Positions 16,448-25,072 are shown, counted from the stretch's first letter. The stretch: DNA of 64,000 nucleotides from Hymenobacter amundsenii (GCF_002204745.1 NZ_NIRR01000001.1:124001-188000), one strand, 5' to 3'. Translations and numbers: made by a program. The notes: generated from the sequence alone by a model not told the origin.

Positions 16448-17413
16448 ATGAAATCAGTTATCCGGCCGCTCCTGCTCGCCACCACCATGCTACTGAGCGC
16501 CTGCGCCGCGCCGCGCCCCGTTACGAAGTCGGCCGCCACTTATCCGTGGTTTCCGTTCACCTGGCACACGGCCAAATTGAGTGGCAAAGAGCACAAAGTT
16601 GCTCTTCTGGTGCCCGTTAAGGTCAAGGATTTAGACGCCAATTTCATTGCGCAGTTCGACTTGGGCAGCGATGCGACTCTCCTGTACGGCGAAGCTCTGA
16701 AGAACTACTTCGCTACCCGGGCCCAGCTGTACGCCCTGCTCGATACCACCCGCAGCGGGATGAGTGACTCGGGCATCCGCAACTACGGCACCACTGGCTT
16801 GCCCGTGGTTTTCGGCCCCATGCAGGTGGCCCGGCCGCTGTTTATGTCGGGTTACGGGGACGAAGTGCCGCAGGACTCCCTGCATACCAAGTCACCGAAA
16901 TCGGTCGGTACTATCGGGGGCGATTTTGTCGCGGGCAAGGTGCTCGTTATCGATTACCCGCAGCAGCGCATGTGCGTGCTCAATTCAGTTGATGCTTATT
17001 GGGAGGCAAGAACCACCTTTGTAAAGAGCCGGGTCAGCAACAACACCATGCACATCCCCCTCACCATCGCCCAGCAGAAGTACTGGGTATTGTTTGATAC
17101 GGGGTCTAGTTTATTCTCCTTCACGAGCGATGAGAAAACCTGGCGCGCGCTGGCCCAGCCAGGACCGCCAACCGACACGTTAACAGTAAATTCCTGGGGT
17201 AAGCAGGTAGCATTTTACGCGGCTCCCATGCAGTCCCGGGTGTATTTAGGCTCGTATCAGTTGCCCGCCGCAAACGCCTGGTTCACGCGCGACCAGCGCC
17301 AACTGGAATTCATGAAAGCGACAAAAGTGGCAGGCATCACCGGCAACGCCTTATTTCAAGAGAAAGTGGTGGTGCTCGACTTTAAAGGCCTCCGATTTGG
17401 CATAGTGAAGTAG
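16448..17413 (+). CDS. Two-lobed aspartic-protease-like lipoprotein
   Basis: The 321-residue product has a lipoprotein signal (lipobox Cys19 in LLSAC). It has two lobes with matching elements. Lobe 1 has FDLGS (Asp71) and a later GTIGGDFVAGKVLVIDY. Lobe 2 has FDTGSS (Asp217) and a later GITGNALFQEKVVVLDFKGLRFGI. Each lobe thus has an Asp-x-Gly-Ser element followed by an [IL]xGxxxF...VxDF/Y element, as in pepsin/retropepsin-like folds. Asp71 is followed by Leu, not Thr. Whether it cleaves peptides or is a periplasmic binding relative is open. Confidence 0.55.
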   Translation: MKSVIRPLLLATTMLLSACAAPRPVTKSAATYPWFPFTWHTAKLSGKEHKVALLVPVKVKDLDANFIAQFDLGSDATLLYGEALKNYFATRAQLYALLDTTRSGMSDSGIRNYGTTGLPVVFGPMQVARPLFMSGYGDEVPQDSLHTKSPKSVGTIGGDFVAGKVLVIDYPQQRMCVLNSVDAYWEARTTFVKSRVSNNTMHIPLTIAQQKYWVLFDTGSSLFSFTSDEKTWRALAQPGPPTDTLTVNSWGKQVAFYAAPMQSRVYLGSYQLPAANAWFTRDQRQLEFMKATKVAGITGNALFQEKVVVLDFKGLRFGIVK

Positions 17414-17444
17414 CTGGCCAGTCCCCCTCGGCACCGGCTTGGTT

Positions 17445-18194
17445 TCACCCCAGCTTCCCGTGGTAGCGCAGCACTTCCAACAACCCGTCGCGGTAGGTTT
17501 CGCCAATGGGCAACGGCACACCGTGGACCTGCACGCGGTGGCGCTCCACGAACTCGAGGTGGCGCAGGTTGATGAGGTAGGACTTGTGGATGCGCACGAA
17601 GCGGCCGGCCGGCAGCTGCTCTTCGAGCTTACGGAAGGATTGCAGAATCAGCAGCTTGCCGGTGGCCGTGTAGTACATCAGGTACTCCTTCTGGCCCTCC
17701 ACGTAGTAAATATCGTCGACCAGCACCCGGCGCAGGCGGCCGTCGTGGCGCACGAACAGGGCTTCGTCGGCGGCTTCCGGGCTTTCCGGGATAACCGGGT
17801 GAGGGACCGGCGCAGCGGGCGGCAGCAACGCGGCGCGGGCCCGGTGGGCGGCCTGCACGAACCGCTCAAACGAAATAGGCTTAAGCAGGTAATCCAGGGC
17901 CGGCAGCTCGTAGCTCTGCACGGCGTAATGGGGGTGGGCGGTGGTGAAGATGATGCGCGGCCGCGGCACCGGCAGCAGCTGGGCGAGTTGCAGGCCCGTG
18001 AGCCGGGGCATCTGGATATCCAGAAATACCACATCCACGGGCGTATCCTGCAAGAAGGCTGCTGCCGCCAGCGCCTCCTGAAACTGCCCCTTCAGCACCA
18101 GAAACGGCACCTGCTGGCAGAAATCCACCAGCACCTTGAGCGCCAGCGGCTCATCGTCTACCACAATACAGCTAATCGGACGAGGGGTTTCCAT
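17445..18194 (-). CDS. LytTR-family response regulator (paralogue of 9320-10051)
   Basis: The 249-residue product has the same architecture as the regulator at 9320-10051: receiver (DDEPLALKVLVDFCQQVP; VVFLDIQMPRLTGLQL; FTTAHPHYAVQSYELPALDYLLKPI) and LytTR domain (RRVLVDDIYYVEGQKEYLMYYTATGKLLILQSFRKLEEQ). Most of the receiver is identical or conservatively changed between the two, indicating a fairly recent duplication of the kinase-regulator unit. Its kinase (18276-19490) is 81 bp upstream. A Pro-rich linker joins the domains. Confidence 0.93.
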   Translation of the reverse strand: METPRPISCIVVDDEPLALKVLVDFCQQVPFLVLKGQFQEALAAAAFLQDTPVDVVFLDIQMPRLTGLQLAQLLPVPRPRIIFTTAHPHYAVQSYELPALDYLLKPISFERFVQAAHRARAALLPPAAPVPHPVIPESPEAADEALFVRHDGRLRRVLVDDIYYVEGQKEYLMYYTATGKLLILQSFRKLEEQLPAGRFVRIHKSYLINLRHLEFVERHRVQVHGVPLPIGETYRDGLLEVLRYHGKLG

Positions 18195-18275
18195 GAGCGG
18201 TGAGGTGGTGAAGTGGCGAGTTTGATGTTCGAGAGGAACGGATGGGGTAGATGGCGCAATGAGGACTATTACCCG

Positions 18276-19490
18276 TCAACTCACCATATCCCCACCTGCC
18301 TGTTTCACTTTCACCGACAGCCGGGCGGCGTACTGTTCAGCGTTGGCCGTGATGACTAGCGCGTGCCGTTCGGGGTAGAGCAGTTCGAGGCGGCGGCGCA
18401 GGTTGGCCAGGCCCACGCCCCCGGGCGGGGCCGCGTCGGGGGCCACCCGGTTGCGGACCGTAAAGTGCAACTGCCCGTCGGTGGCCAGTTCCAGCACGAG
18501 GCGCACCACGTGGGGCCGGGCCGTGAGGTCGCCGTGCTTGAAGGCATTTTCCACCAGCGGCAGCAGCAACATGGGCGGCAGGCGCAGGGCGTGCTCGGCG
18601 CCGGGCGGCAGCAGAATCCGAAACTCGATGGCTTCATCGGCTTCCTCACCGGAGGGCAGGCGCAGCTGCTGGAGCGTAAGGAAGCTTTGCAGGTGGCTGA
18701 TTTCGCGGGCCAGCGGCACGAGGTCGTCGGCGCTTTCGTAGAGTTGGTAGCGCAGTAGGCCGGCCAGGCGCAGTACCGCTTCGGGGGCCTGGGGCGAGGC
18801 CTGCAGCGTAAGCGAGTAGATGTTGTTGAGCGTATTGAACAGAAAGTGCGGGTGGAGCTGAGTTTTAAGCAGCGCCAACTCAGTGCGCACATGCTGCTGC
18901 TCCAGCTCGCGGCGGTGGCTGAGCTCGCGCCAATAGTCGCCGGCTAGCCGCAGAAAGAAACTCAACAACAGAATCAGCCCACCCAGCAGCAGGTAGTAGG
19001 ATTGCAGCACCTGCACGTAGTAGCTCAGCGGCTGCGACTGGCCCTGTACTTTCACCTCATCGAAGCCGTAGCTCACGCCAATCCGCACCGCACAAAACAC
19101 GACTACCCCTACCACCAGCACCGCCAGGTAAGTGCCCAGCCACCCGCGCCGGAACAGGCGGGGCATCAGCAGCCAGTTCAGGTAGAACAGGCCCGAATCG
19201 AGCAGGTTGGTGGTGAGAGCCAGGGCCCAGAAGTGGTCCTGCACGGGCGGCACCAGCACCCCCTGACGGAGCAGCCAGCCCTGCAAATCGAAGTACAGAA
19301 GCAGCGCGGCCCAGGCCAGGTGCACCCAGGGAATTCGCTGCAGCCAGGGCGGCAGGGGCCGGGGAGGGCGCGGCAGGGGCGAAGCGGAGGGAGTGGGCGA
19401 AATCAGGGAGCGGCGCGTTAATGGCCCGGCAAAGTAGCCATTCAGGAGCAGCCGGGGCTGGTTTTTCAACCAGCCTGTTCTTCGCTTCAA
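18276..19490 (-). CDS. LytS-type sensor histidine kinase (paralogue of 10207-11484)
   Basis: The product has a Pro/Ser-rich N-terminus, several membrane helices, and the His_kinase core with HPHFLFNTLNNIYSL (His about residue 215) plus a HATPase domain (LVENAFKHGDLTARP; GGVGLANLRRRLELLYPERHAL). The start is uncertain: the open frame begins at a TTG at 19490 and I see no good ATG before the first membrane helix. It resembles the kinase at 10207-11484. Its regulator follows 81 bp downstream. Confidence 0.9.
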   Translation of the reverse strand: MKRRTGWLKNQPRLLLNGYFAGPLTRRSLISPTPSASPLPRPPRPLPPWLQRIPWVHLAWAALLLYFDLQGWLLRQGVLVPPVQDHFWALALTTNLLDSGLFYLNWLLMPRLFRRGWLGTYLAVLVVGVVVFCAVRIGVSYGFDEVKVQGQSQPLSYYVQVLQSYYLLLGGLILLLSFFLRLAGDYWRELSHRRELEQQHVRTELALLKTQLHPHFLFNTLNNIYSLTLQASPQAPEAVLRLAGLLRYQLYESADDLVPLAREISHLQSFLTLQQLRLPSGEEADEAIEFRILLPPGAEHALRLPPMLLLPLVENAFKHGDLTARPHVVRLVLELATDGQLHFTVRNRVAPDAAPPGGVGLANLRRRLELLYPERHALVITANAEQYAARLSVKVKQAGGDMVS

Positions 19491-19525
19491 CCAATCAGCC
19501 CCTGGCAGCTATCAGCCGGGGGCAG

Positions 19526-19894
19526 TTAGTTGTTGATGTAAACCCTAATGAGCTTGGTTAGAATCAGGTCCATCTTACCACTCAGCGTTTCGAGCCGGCT
19601 CTCCATTACTTCCAGCCGGCTTTCCACGCCGCCTACCTGCTCCTGGAATAACTCGCCCGCGCCCGTACCGGTAGCCAGCCCGCTCAGGTGGCTGTTGAGT
19701 TGGGTCAGCTCCCCACGCATGTCGGATTGGGCCGCCAATACCTGCCCCAGGGCCTGGCTATTGCTTTCAGTGGCCTGCACCAATTGCTTGAGCAAGCCGG
19801 CGTGCTGGCGTAACTGGGCAGTATGACGGTCCAGAATAGCAGTAGTTTCCGAAATAAGCGGTTCTAGTTGATTCAAGCGTTCTTCGGGAGTCAT
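19526..19894 (-). CDS. Small coiled-coil protein of unknown function
   Basis: The 122-residue product is almost entirely heptad-patterned helix (MTPEERLNQLEPLISETTAILDR; later FQEQVGGVESRLEVMESRLETLSGKMDLILTKLIRVYINN), with a Gly/Thr hinge (GLATGTGAG) between two coiled segments. Such proteins form dimers or trimers; no family name is visible. ATG 19894 is used; an upstream TTG at 19930 is less likely. Confidence 0.55.
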   Translation of the reverse strand: MTPEERLNQLEPLISETTAILDRHTAQLRQHAGLLKQLVQATESNSQALGQVLAAQSDMRGELTQLNSHLSGLATGTGAGELFQEQVGGVESRLEVMESRLETLSGKMDLILTKLIRVYINN

Positions 19895-19930
19895 ACGCGG
19901 CGCAGGGAGAATAGGAGAATTGTAAGGCAA

Positions 19931-20277
19931 TATCAGAATATTTCTTTATCCAGCCATATAACTACCCAAAAACTTGTGCCCCATTGTCCCCTATTCGATC
20001 CTATAGTGCCTTTTTGGCTCCGTAAGGCCTAATACGGGCATTCACCGGTGAATAAATTGACCTTTGATCAGATACGCGATAGTCTTACTTAACTACTATT
20101 ACACCGCCAGTGCCTTCGCATTCCGCAGCCGCATAGCTACCAATCCTCCGCTACCGCCCTTACCAGGTGGAACTTAGGCCTGGCTGGTCCGGCAGAAACT
20201 GATACACCACGCGCTCCCGTGCAGGTACGACTACCTGCACGGGAGCCCGTGGTATGTTATTCGTTGCGGCAGTTAGC
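19931..20277. other. Intergenic region upstream of the coiled-coil gene
   Basis: About 350 bp, noticeably AT-richer (near 19940-20100) than the surrounding genes. It contains the aroE terminator hairpin at 20214-20245. No reading frame of useful length and no tRNA or riboswitch fold was recognised. Confidence 0.4.
20214..20245 (-). terminator. Hairpin downstream of aroE
   Basis: CTCCCGTGCAGGTA (20214-20227) and TACCTGCACGGGAG (20232-20245) form a perfect 14-bp stem with the 4-nt loop CGAC, and the stem extends imperfectly beyond. It lies 32 bp past the aroE stop and probably ends that transcript. Confidence 0.75.
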
Positions 20278-21021
20278 TTACCTCTGCCATATTTTCCACG
20301 ACTCCTCGGCCTGAATGCAGAGCATTTCGAAGCCATTTTTCACCTGTGCTCCCACGGCGGCCCCACGCTTCATGAACTCAGTTTCGGCCGGATTATAGAT
20401 GAGGTCGTGCAGGAAATGTTGGGGCGTGAGGGCAGCATAGGGCAGTGGCGGGCACTCGCCTACGTCGGGGAAGGTGCCCAGGGGGGTGGTGTTGATGATC
20501 AGTAGGTGCTCCTGCAGCAGGCGGGGCGTTAGCTCGTCGTAGGTGAGGCCGGGGCCCAGCGGATTGCGCGATACCACCCAGTAACCGATATCGAGGTCGC
20601 GCAGGGCAACTTCCACTGCTTTTGAGGCCCCGCCGCTGCCCAGCACCAAAGCCCGCAGCCCTACCGGACTGTTCTGGCCCAACAGGTGGCTCACCGACTC
20701 CCGGAAGCCAACATAATCAGTGTTGTGACCTACTAATCGGCCATCGGTCCGAAACTCCACCACATTCACGGCTCCCACCCGAGCCGCCGAAGCAGCCAGC
20801 TCGTTGAGAAACGGCCAGATTTGCTCCTTGTACGGAATCGTGACGTTGAGCCCCCGCAGCCCGGTCCGGCTGGCCAGCAACGTGGGCAGTTCAGCTATGG
20901 TAGCCAGTTCGAACAGTTCGTACTGGTGGTCGGATAGATCGAGGTTGTGGAACTTCTGGGTGAAATACGTTTGGGAAAACGAGTGTTTCAGGGAGCGGCC
21001 GAGCAGTCCGAATTCTGGCAT
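20278..21021 (-). CDS. aroE: Shikimate 5-dehydrogenase
   Basis: The 247-residue product is a shikimate dehydrogenase: MPEFGLLGRSLKHSFSQTYF with the substrate-binding Ser-x-Ser-type element, GLNVTIPYKEQI with catalytic Lys, the NADP-binding VLGSGGASKAVEVAL, and NTTPLGTFPD. It reduces 3-dehydroshikimate with NADPH in the aromatic amino-acid pathway. ATG 21021 begins the family's N-terminus; a TTG at 21030 was rejected. No other aro genes are adjacent. Confidence 0.95.
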   Translation of the reverse strand: MPEFGLLGRSLKHSFSQTYFTQKFHNLDLSDHQYELFELATIAELPTLLASRTGLRGLNVTIPYKEQIWPFLNELAASAARVGAVNVVEFRTDGRLVGHNTDYVGFRESVSHLLGQNSPVGLRALVLGSGGASKAVEVALRDLDIGYWVVSRNPLGPGLTYDELTPRLLQEHLLIINTTPLGTFPDVGECPPLPYAALTPQHFLHDLIYNPAETEFMKRGAAVGAQVKNGFEMLCIQAEESWKIWQR

Positions 21022-21108
21022 AAGACACAAGAGGTTTCAGGCGGTAAGCAGTTGCCAGACCGTTGCTTCCGAACATGCGGGCAAGCGTATTATAACTAAC
21101 AACTGAAT

Positions 21109-21765
21109 CTACGCTACTGGCCGCGACTTGCTACCCCGGGCCTTCGCAAATTCCCACACGGCAGGCAGCACCGACAGCACGATGATGACCAGCACCACCA
21201 GCGAGAAGTTTTTCTGCACGATAGGAATGGTGCCGAAGAAATAACCGGCTCCCGTGAGCAGCACTACCCACAATACGGCCCCGGTAAGGTTATATGACAG
21301 AAACTTGCTGTATTTCATGGTGCCCACACCCGCAATAAAGGGCGCAAACGTGCGGATAATGGGAATGAAGCGGGCCAGAATGATGGTTTTGGCACCATGC
21401 TTCTCATAGAACGCCTGGGTGCGCTCCAGGTGCTCGCGCTTCAGAAACCGCGAGTTTTCGCGGAATACCCGCGGCCCCAGGTAGTCGCCGATATGGTAGT
21501 TGAGGGCGTCGCCGAGCACGGCAGCCACAATCAGCAGGCCCATCATCACCCACACGTTAAGCGGCGAGCCGGGCAAGGCTACCAGCGAGCCGGCCGCGAA
21601 CAGCAGCGAGTCGCCGGGCAGAAAGGGCAGCACTACTACGCCGGTTTCCACGAAAATGATGAGAAACAGGATAGCGTAAGTCCAGGCGCCGTAGTCCATG
21701 ATAATGGCGGCCAAGTGCTTGTCGAGATGCAGAACGAAGTCGATGATGTGCTTCAGGATTTCCAT
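21109..21765 (-). CDS. DedA-family membrane protein
   Basis: The 218-residue protein has about five membrane segments and the DedA signature GDALNYHIGDYLGPRVF, then FYEKHGAKTIILARFIPIIRTFAPFIAGVGTM. DedA proteins are thought to act as lipid scramblases or proton-dependent transporters (for example of undecaprenyl-phosphate). The family's usual length is about 200-220. It ends 87 bp past the aroE start and is preceded by a methyltransferase-fold gene on the same strand. Confidence 0.92.
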   Translation of the reverse strand: MEILKHIIDFVLHLDKHLAAIIMDYGAWTYAILFLIIFVETGVVVLPFLPGDSLLFAAGSLVALPGSPLNVWVMMGLLIVAAVLGDALNYHIGDYLGPRVFRENSRFLKREHLERTQAFYEKHGAKTIILARFIPIIRTFAPFIAGVGTMKYSKFLSYNLTGAVLWVVLLTGAGYFFGTIPIVQKNFSLVVLVIIVLSVLPAVWEFAKARGSKSRPVA

Positions 21766-21828
21766 AAGGGGGGGTTGAACCCGTAAAGAAAGCGAGTTAC
21801 CGGCAAACGGCTTCGGCCGGTGGCCCAT

Positions 21829-22491
21829 TTAAACCCCCAACTTCCGCAGAATCAGCAGGCGGTTGAACTGCTCCACCTCCATATCTTTCACTTCGAAGCC
21901 CAGGCCAGCCAGAAATTCGGGTAGCTGTTGGCCGTCGGGGTACAGGTCGGCCGTTGTTAGCAGGTTGCACAGCGCCCAACCGCCGGGCCGCAGCACGCGC
22001 CGCAACTGCTCCCAGAAGTTACGCTCGCCCAACTCGGCGGGCAGCTCCAGATCCAGGAATAAGTCGACTATCACCAGCTCGAACGCATCTGCCGGGGCCG
22101 TCGGCAGCCACCCGAAGGCATCGGCACACACGATATCAAGCCCTGCCCCTGCTTGTATGCCAAATTCCTCGGCGGCCACCCGAATCACTGCTGGATCGAG
22201 CTCCAGGGCCGTAATGGCGCCAGTTACCGCACGCTCCTGGCGTAGCAGCGGCAGCACCGAGCCGCCCCCCAAACCCAGCAGCAGCACCGGGCCAGCCGGG
22301 TCGGCGGGGGCGAAGCGCAACCCGTAGCGTAGCACTTGCTGCAACAAGCCGTAGCTGTAATTAGCATAGGTCGTATTGAGTACTTTTTGACCGCGCCAGA
22401 GTACAACTTCCAACGTCCCGCTGTAGGCTGAGGGTATGCGCCGGGTCAGGGGCACCAAATGGCTCAATAGGTGGCGGGCAACGGTCAGCAT
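21829..22491 (-). CDS. Spermidine-synthase-like class I methyltransferase-fold protein
   Basis: The 220-residue product has the Rossmann motif VLLLGLGGGSVLPLL, an acidic residue at the end of strand 2 (ALELDPAVIRVA), then DAFGW and FELVIVDLFLD, the order seen in spermidine-synthase-like proteins. The N-terminal domain of true spermidine synthases is short here, so aminopropyl transfer is not certain. ATG 22491 was chosen; TTG 22509 and GTG 22500 are alternatives. Confidence 0.7.
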   Translation of the reverse strand: MLTVARHLLSHLVPLTRRIPSAYSGTLEVVLWRGQKVLNTTYANYSYGLLQQVLRYGLRFAPADPAGPVLLLGLGGGSVLPLLRQERAVTGAITALELDPAVIRVAAEEFGIQAGAGLDIVCADAFGWLPTAPADAFELVIVDLFLDLELPAELGERNFWEQLRRVLRPGGWALCNLLTTADLYPDGQQLPEFLAGLGFEVKDMEVEQFNRLLILRKLGV

Positions 22492-22561
22492 AGGGTTCAC
22501 GGCGGCCAAGGTACGAGCCGCCAGCCGCTTGCCACGCGCCTCGTCGGGGCCTCAATAGCAA

Positions 22562-22590
22562 AAGGCCATCATGCGTTGCACAATGGCCTT
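22562..22590 (-). terminator. Terminator of the sorbosone-dehydrogenase-like gene
   Basis: AAGGCCAT (22562-22569) and ATGGCCTT (22583-22590) form a stem with a 13-nt loop. Minus-strand transcription then reads TTTTGC, a short T-run. It lies 27 nt past the stop at 22617. Confidence 0.75.
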
Positions 22591-22616
22591 CCAATTACAC
22601 GTCTTCAAATAGCCGC

Positions 22617-23954
22617 TTACTGCGCGGCAATGCGCCAGATTTTGCCGCCTGCATCATCGGCTACCAGCAGCACGCCATTGGGCAGCACCGTTACGCCCAC
22701 CGGCCGGCCGTACACCTCGTTTTTCTCGGCGTTGGCGATGAAACCGGTCAGGAAGTCTTCCGGCTTGCCGGTGGGCTTACCGTTCTGGAAAGGCACAAAT
22801 ACTACTTTGTAACCCGAAAATTCGGTGCGGTTCCAAGAACCATGCTGACCGATGAAAGCCCCGCCGCGGTAGCGCTCCGGAAACGCTTCGTTCTTGTAAA
22901 AAGCCAGCCCCAACGAGGCCGTATGGGCGCCCAGCGGTACCTCGGGCACCAGCGCTTTTTTCACTAGCTCCGGCTTTTCGCCCTTGCGGCGTGGGTCTAC
23001 GTGCTGGCCAAAGTACGAGTAGGGCCAGCCATAAAAGCCACTATCCTGCACGCTGGTCAGGTAATCGGGTACCAGTTCATCCCCCAGCTCGTCGCGCTCA
23101 TTCACCGCCGTCCAGAGCTGGCCGGTGCCGGGGGCCCAGTCCATGCCCACGGGGTTGCGCAGCCCGGCGGCGTATATCCGCTCGCCGCTGCCGTCGGGGT
23201 TTATTTCGAGGATGTTAGCCCGGCGCTTTTCCTCCTTCATCCCGTTCTCGCCCACATTCGAACCCGAACCCACCGATACATAAATCTTCCGGCCATCGGG
23301 ACTGGCCAGCAGATTCCGGGTCCAGTGGTTGTTGTAGCCCCCGGCCGGCAAATCCAGAATCTTTTCGCCTTTGGCCTTGATAGAGGTCTGGCCGCCGGCG
23401 TAGGGGTAGCGCCACACACCATCGGTATTCGCCACGTAAAAATAGCCGCCCAGCAACAGCATCCCGAAGGGCTGGTTGAGACTATCGAGGAACACAGCGC
23501 GCTTGTCGGGGCGGCCGTCTTGCTTCTCGTCGCGCAGCAGCGTGATGCGGTTGGCGCTGGTGGGCCTGAGCGACTTGGAAGGGTCGAGTTTGAGCGCGGC
23601 CGCTACGGCTTCCTTGGTATCGGTAGGCACGGTGTTGGACTCCGCTACCAGCACGTCGCCATTGGGCAGCACGTACATATTGCGCGGACTTTCGAGCCCG
23701 GCCGCGTATTGCGTTACCAGAAAACCGGTGGGCACGGTGGGCATTTCGGCTTGGGGCCACTCCACTATCTTGCTGCGCTTAGTTACCGATTCGGTGGCGT
23801 AGGGCTCGGGCAATTCCAGCTCTTTGATGGCCGTAGCCACCGTGTCGGCAGGCGTAATAACAGCCGCTTCCGTTTTTTCCTGTTGCGTGGGGCCACCGCA
23901 GGCAGCCAGCAGAGCCAGCGCGGCAACCACCGAAATAGAGGCAATACGATTCAT
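22617..23954 (-). CDS. PQQ-type (sorbosone/glucose-like) dehydrogenase lipoprotein
   Basis: The 445-residue product has a lipoprotein signal (LALLAACGG, Cys19) and the six-bladed beta-propeller of the soluble glucose/sorbosone dehydrogenases. Motifs include LPNGDVLVAESN, RNLLASPDGRKIYVSVGSGSNVGENG, EINPDGSGERIYAAGLRNPVGMDWAPGTGQLWTAVNERDELGDELVPDYLTSV and GSWNRTEFSGYKVVFVPF. These enzymes oxidise sugars with PQQ in the periplasm. Only the fold is supported; no PQQ biosynthesis genes are near. A second, T9SS-tailed homologue lies at 42810-44207. Confidence 0.85.
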   Translation of the reverse strand: MNRIASISVVAALALLAACGGPTQQEKTEAAVITPADTVATAIKELELPEPYATESVTKRSKIVEWPQAEMPTVPTGFLVTQYAAGLESPRNMYVLPNGDVLVAESNTVPTDTKEAVAAALKLDPSKSLRPTSANRITLLRDEKQDGRPDKRAVFLDSLNQPFGMLLLGGYFYVANTDGVWRYPYAGGQTSIKAKGEKILDLPAGGYNNHWTRNLLASPDGRKIYVSVGSGSNVGENGMKEEKRRANILEINPDGSGERIYAAGLRNPVGMDWAPGTGQLWTAVNERDELGDELVPDYLTSVQDSGFYGWPYSYFGQHVDPRRKGEKPELVKKALVPEVPLGAHTASLGLAFYKNEAFPERYRGGAFIGQHGSWNRTEFSGYKVVFVPFQNGKPTGKPEDFLTGFIANAEKNEVYGRPVGVTVLPNGVLLVADDAGGKIWRIAAQ

Positions 23955-24095
23955 AGAGGGGTAAAAGTACTAAACGAGGCCGGCCTAAACCACCACCGGC
24001 CCGGGCTTTCTTCTTTAACTGATTTGGAGCGGCTGGGGTTGGCCACCCGGTGCCAGAGCCGCCGCAAGGTTCAGGCCACAAGCACACTGGCCCCA

Positions 24096-24130
24096 CAAAA
24101 AGGGGCCGAACGCTTACCGTCCGGCCCCTC
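24096..24130 (-). terminator. Terminator of the phosphosulfolactate synthase gene
   Basis: On the minus strand GAGGGGCCGGACG is followed by GTAAG, CGTTCGGCCCC and a T-run (TTTTTG), a classic hairpin-plus-T-tract about 35 nt past the stop at 24165. Confidence 0.8.
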
Positions 24131-24164
24131 AACTCGTTCGCCCAACTACGGGCAATGTCGCTGC

Positions 24165-24998
24165 TTAGCCGCGGGGCATCGAGGTGCCCGGCCGGGTCGA
24201 CGACTTGGGCTCGGGGCGGAACATCTCGTCCACGGCATCCATATCCAGGAAGTCGCTGAACGTGTCGCCGCGCAACCCCAGTCGGATGGTTTCGAGGCTG
24301 ATAATTTCGTTGGGCGCAATGTTGCCCAGATTTACGTTGGCTCCCAGCAGCTTGATGAACCACACCTGCTGCGCCTTTTGAGGAGCTTCCCAGATGATTT
24401 TCTCGGACGGAACCTGGGTCAGAATTTCTTCTACCAAACCCGAGCGCACCTCACCGGTACTGCGGAACAGACCCACATTGCCGGCCTCGCGGGCTTCGCC
24501 AATCACCTTCACGGCCCCGGCTTCGAGCTCCGTTTTCATCTGCGAAATCCACTTGTAGGGCGGAATGATCTTCTCGGCGTCCTTCGAACCTACTTCGCTC
24601 AGTACCTTCACCTGGCCCGAGAGCGTACGGATAAAGTCAAGCTTTTTGTCGTGGTTTAGGTCGAGCGAACCGTCCGAAACCTCAGCGTATTCCATGCCGA
24701 AGGTGTCGAGCAGGCGCTGGTAATCGGCAAACTGATTGCGGATGATGAAGGCTTCGAACAGCGTGCCGCCAAAGTAGACCGGGATGCCAGCCTCTTTGTA
24801 CACGGCCAGCTTGCGCTTCAGGTTAGGTGTCACGTACGAAGTGGCCCAACCCAGCTTCACGATGTCGGTGTACTCGGCTCCAACTTCCAGGAAATCTTCT
24901 ACCTCCCGCACACTCAAGCCCTTATCCATGACCATCGTAAAACCTTGCTCGCGGGGTTTGAGCGTCCGCTCGGGAACCTGACTCAGGGAATAATTCAT
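24165..24998 (-). CDS. comA: Phosphosulfolactate synthase (ComA family)
   Basis: The 277-residue product matches phosphosulfolactate synthase in length and conserved runs (FTMVMDKGLSVREVEDFLEVGAEYTDIVKLGWATSYVTP; AEVSDGSLDLNHDKKLDFIR; IIWEAPQKAQQVWFIKLLGANVNLGNI). The enzyme adds sulfite to phosphoenolpyruvate to make phosphosulfolactate, first known from coenzyme M synthesis in archaea. In bacteria that lack coenzyme M it may feed sulfolactate or sulfonate formation. Gene order here is TPR protein then this enzyme on the minus strand. A TACTTTTG box precedes it. Confidence 0.85.
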   Translation of the reverse strand: MNYSLSQVPERTLKPREQGFTMVMDKGLSVREVEDFLEVGAEYTDIVKLGWATSYVTPNLKRKLAVYKEAGIPVYFGGTLFEAFIIRNQFADYQRLLDTFGMEYAEVSDGSLDLNHDKKLDFIRTLSGQVKVLSEVGSKDAEKIIPPYKWISQMKTELEAGAVKVIGEAREAGNVGLFRSTGEVRSGLVEEILTQVPSEKIIWEAPQKAQQVWFIKLLGANVNLGNIAPNEIISLETIRLGLRGDTFSDFLDMDAVDEMFRPEPKSSTRPGTSMPRG

Positions 24999-25064
24999 TC
25001 GTGGAGGCTTTGACTAATTGGCAATTCGAAGGATTGATTAGCGCGCGAATCGCCCGGCGCGGGC

Positions 25065-25072
25065 CAAAAGTA
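25065..25072 (-). promoter_or_regulatory. -7 box of the phosphosulfolactate synthase gene
   Basis: TACTTTTG reads on the minus strand (plus CAAAAGTA), an exact TAnnTTTG match, about 67 nt before the ATG at 24998. The -33 element is not clear. Confidence 0.5.

Noticed and set aside
23001-24659. Plus-strand open frame of about 552 codons
   Set aside because: Antisense to the dehydrogenase and phosphosulfolactate synthase genes and crosses their terminator.
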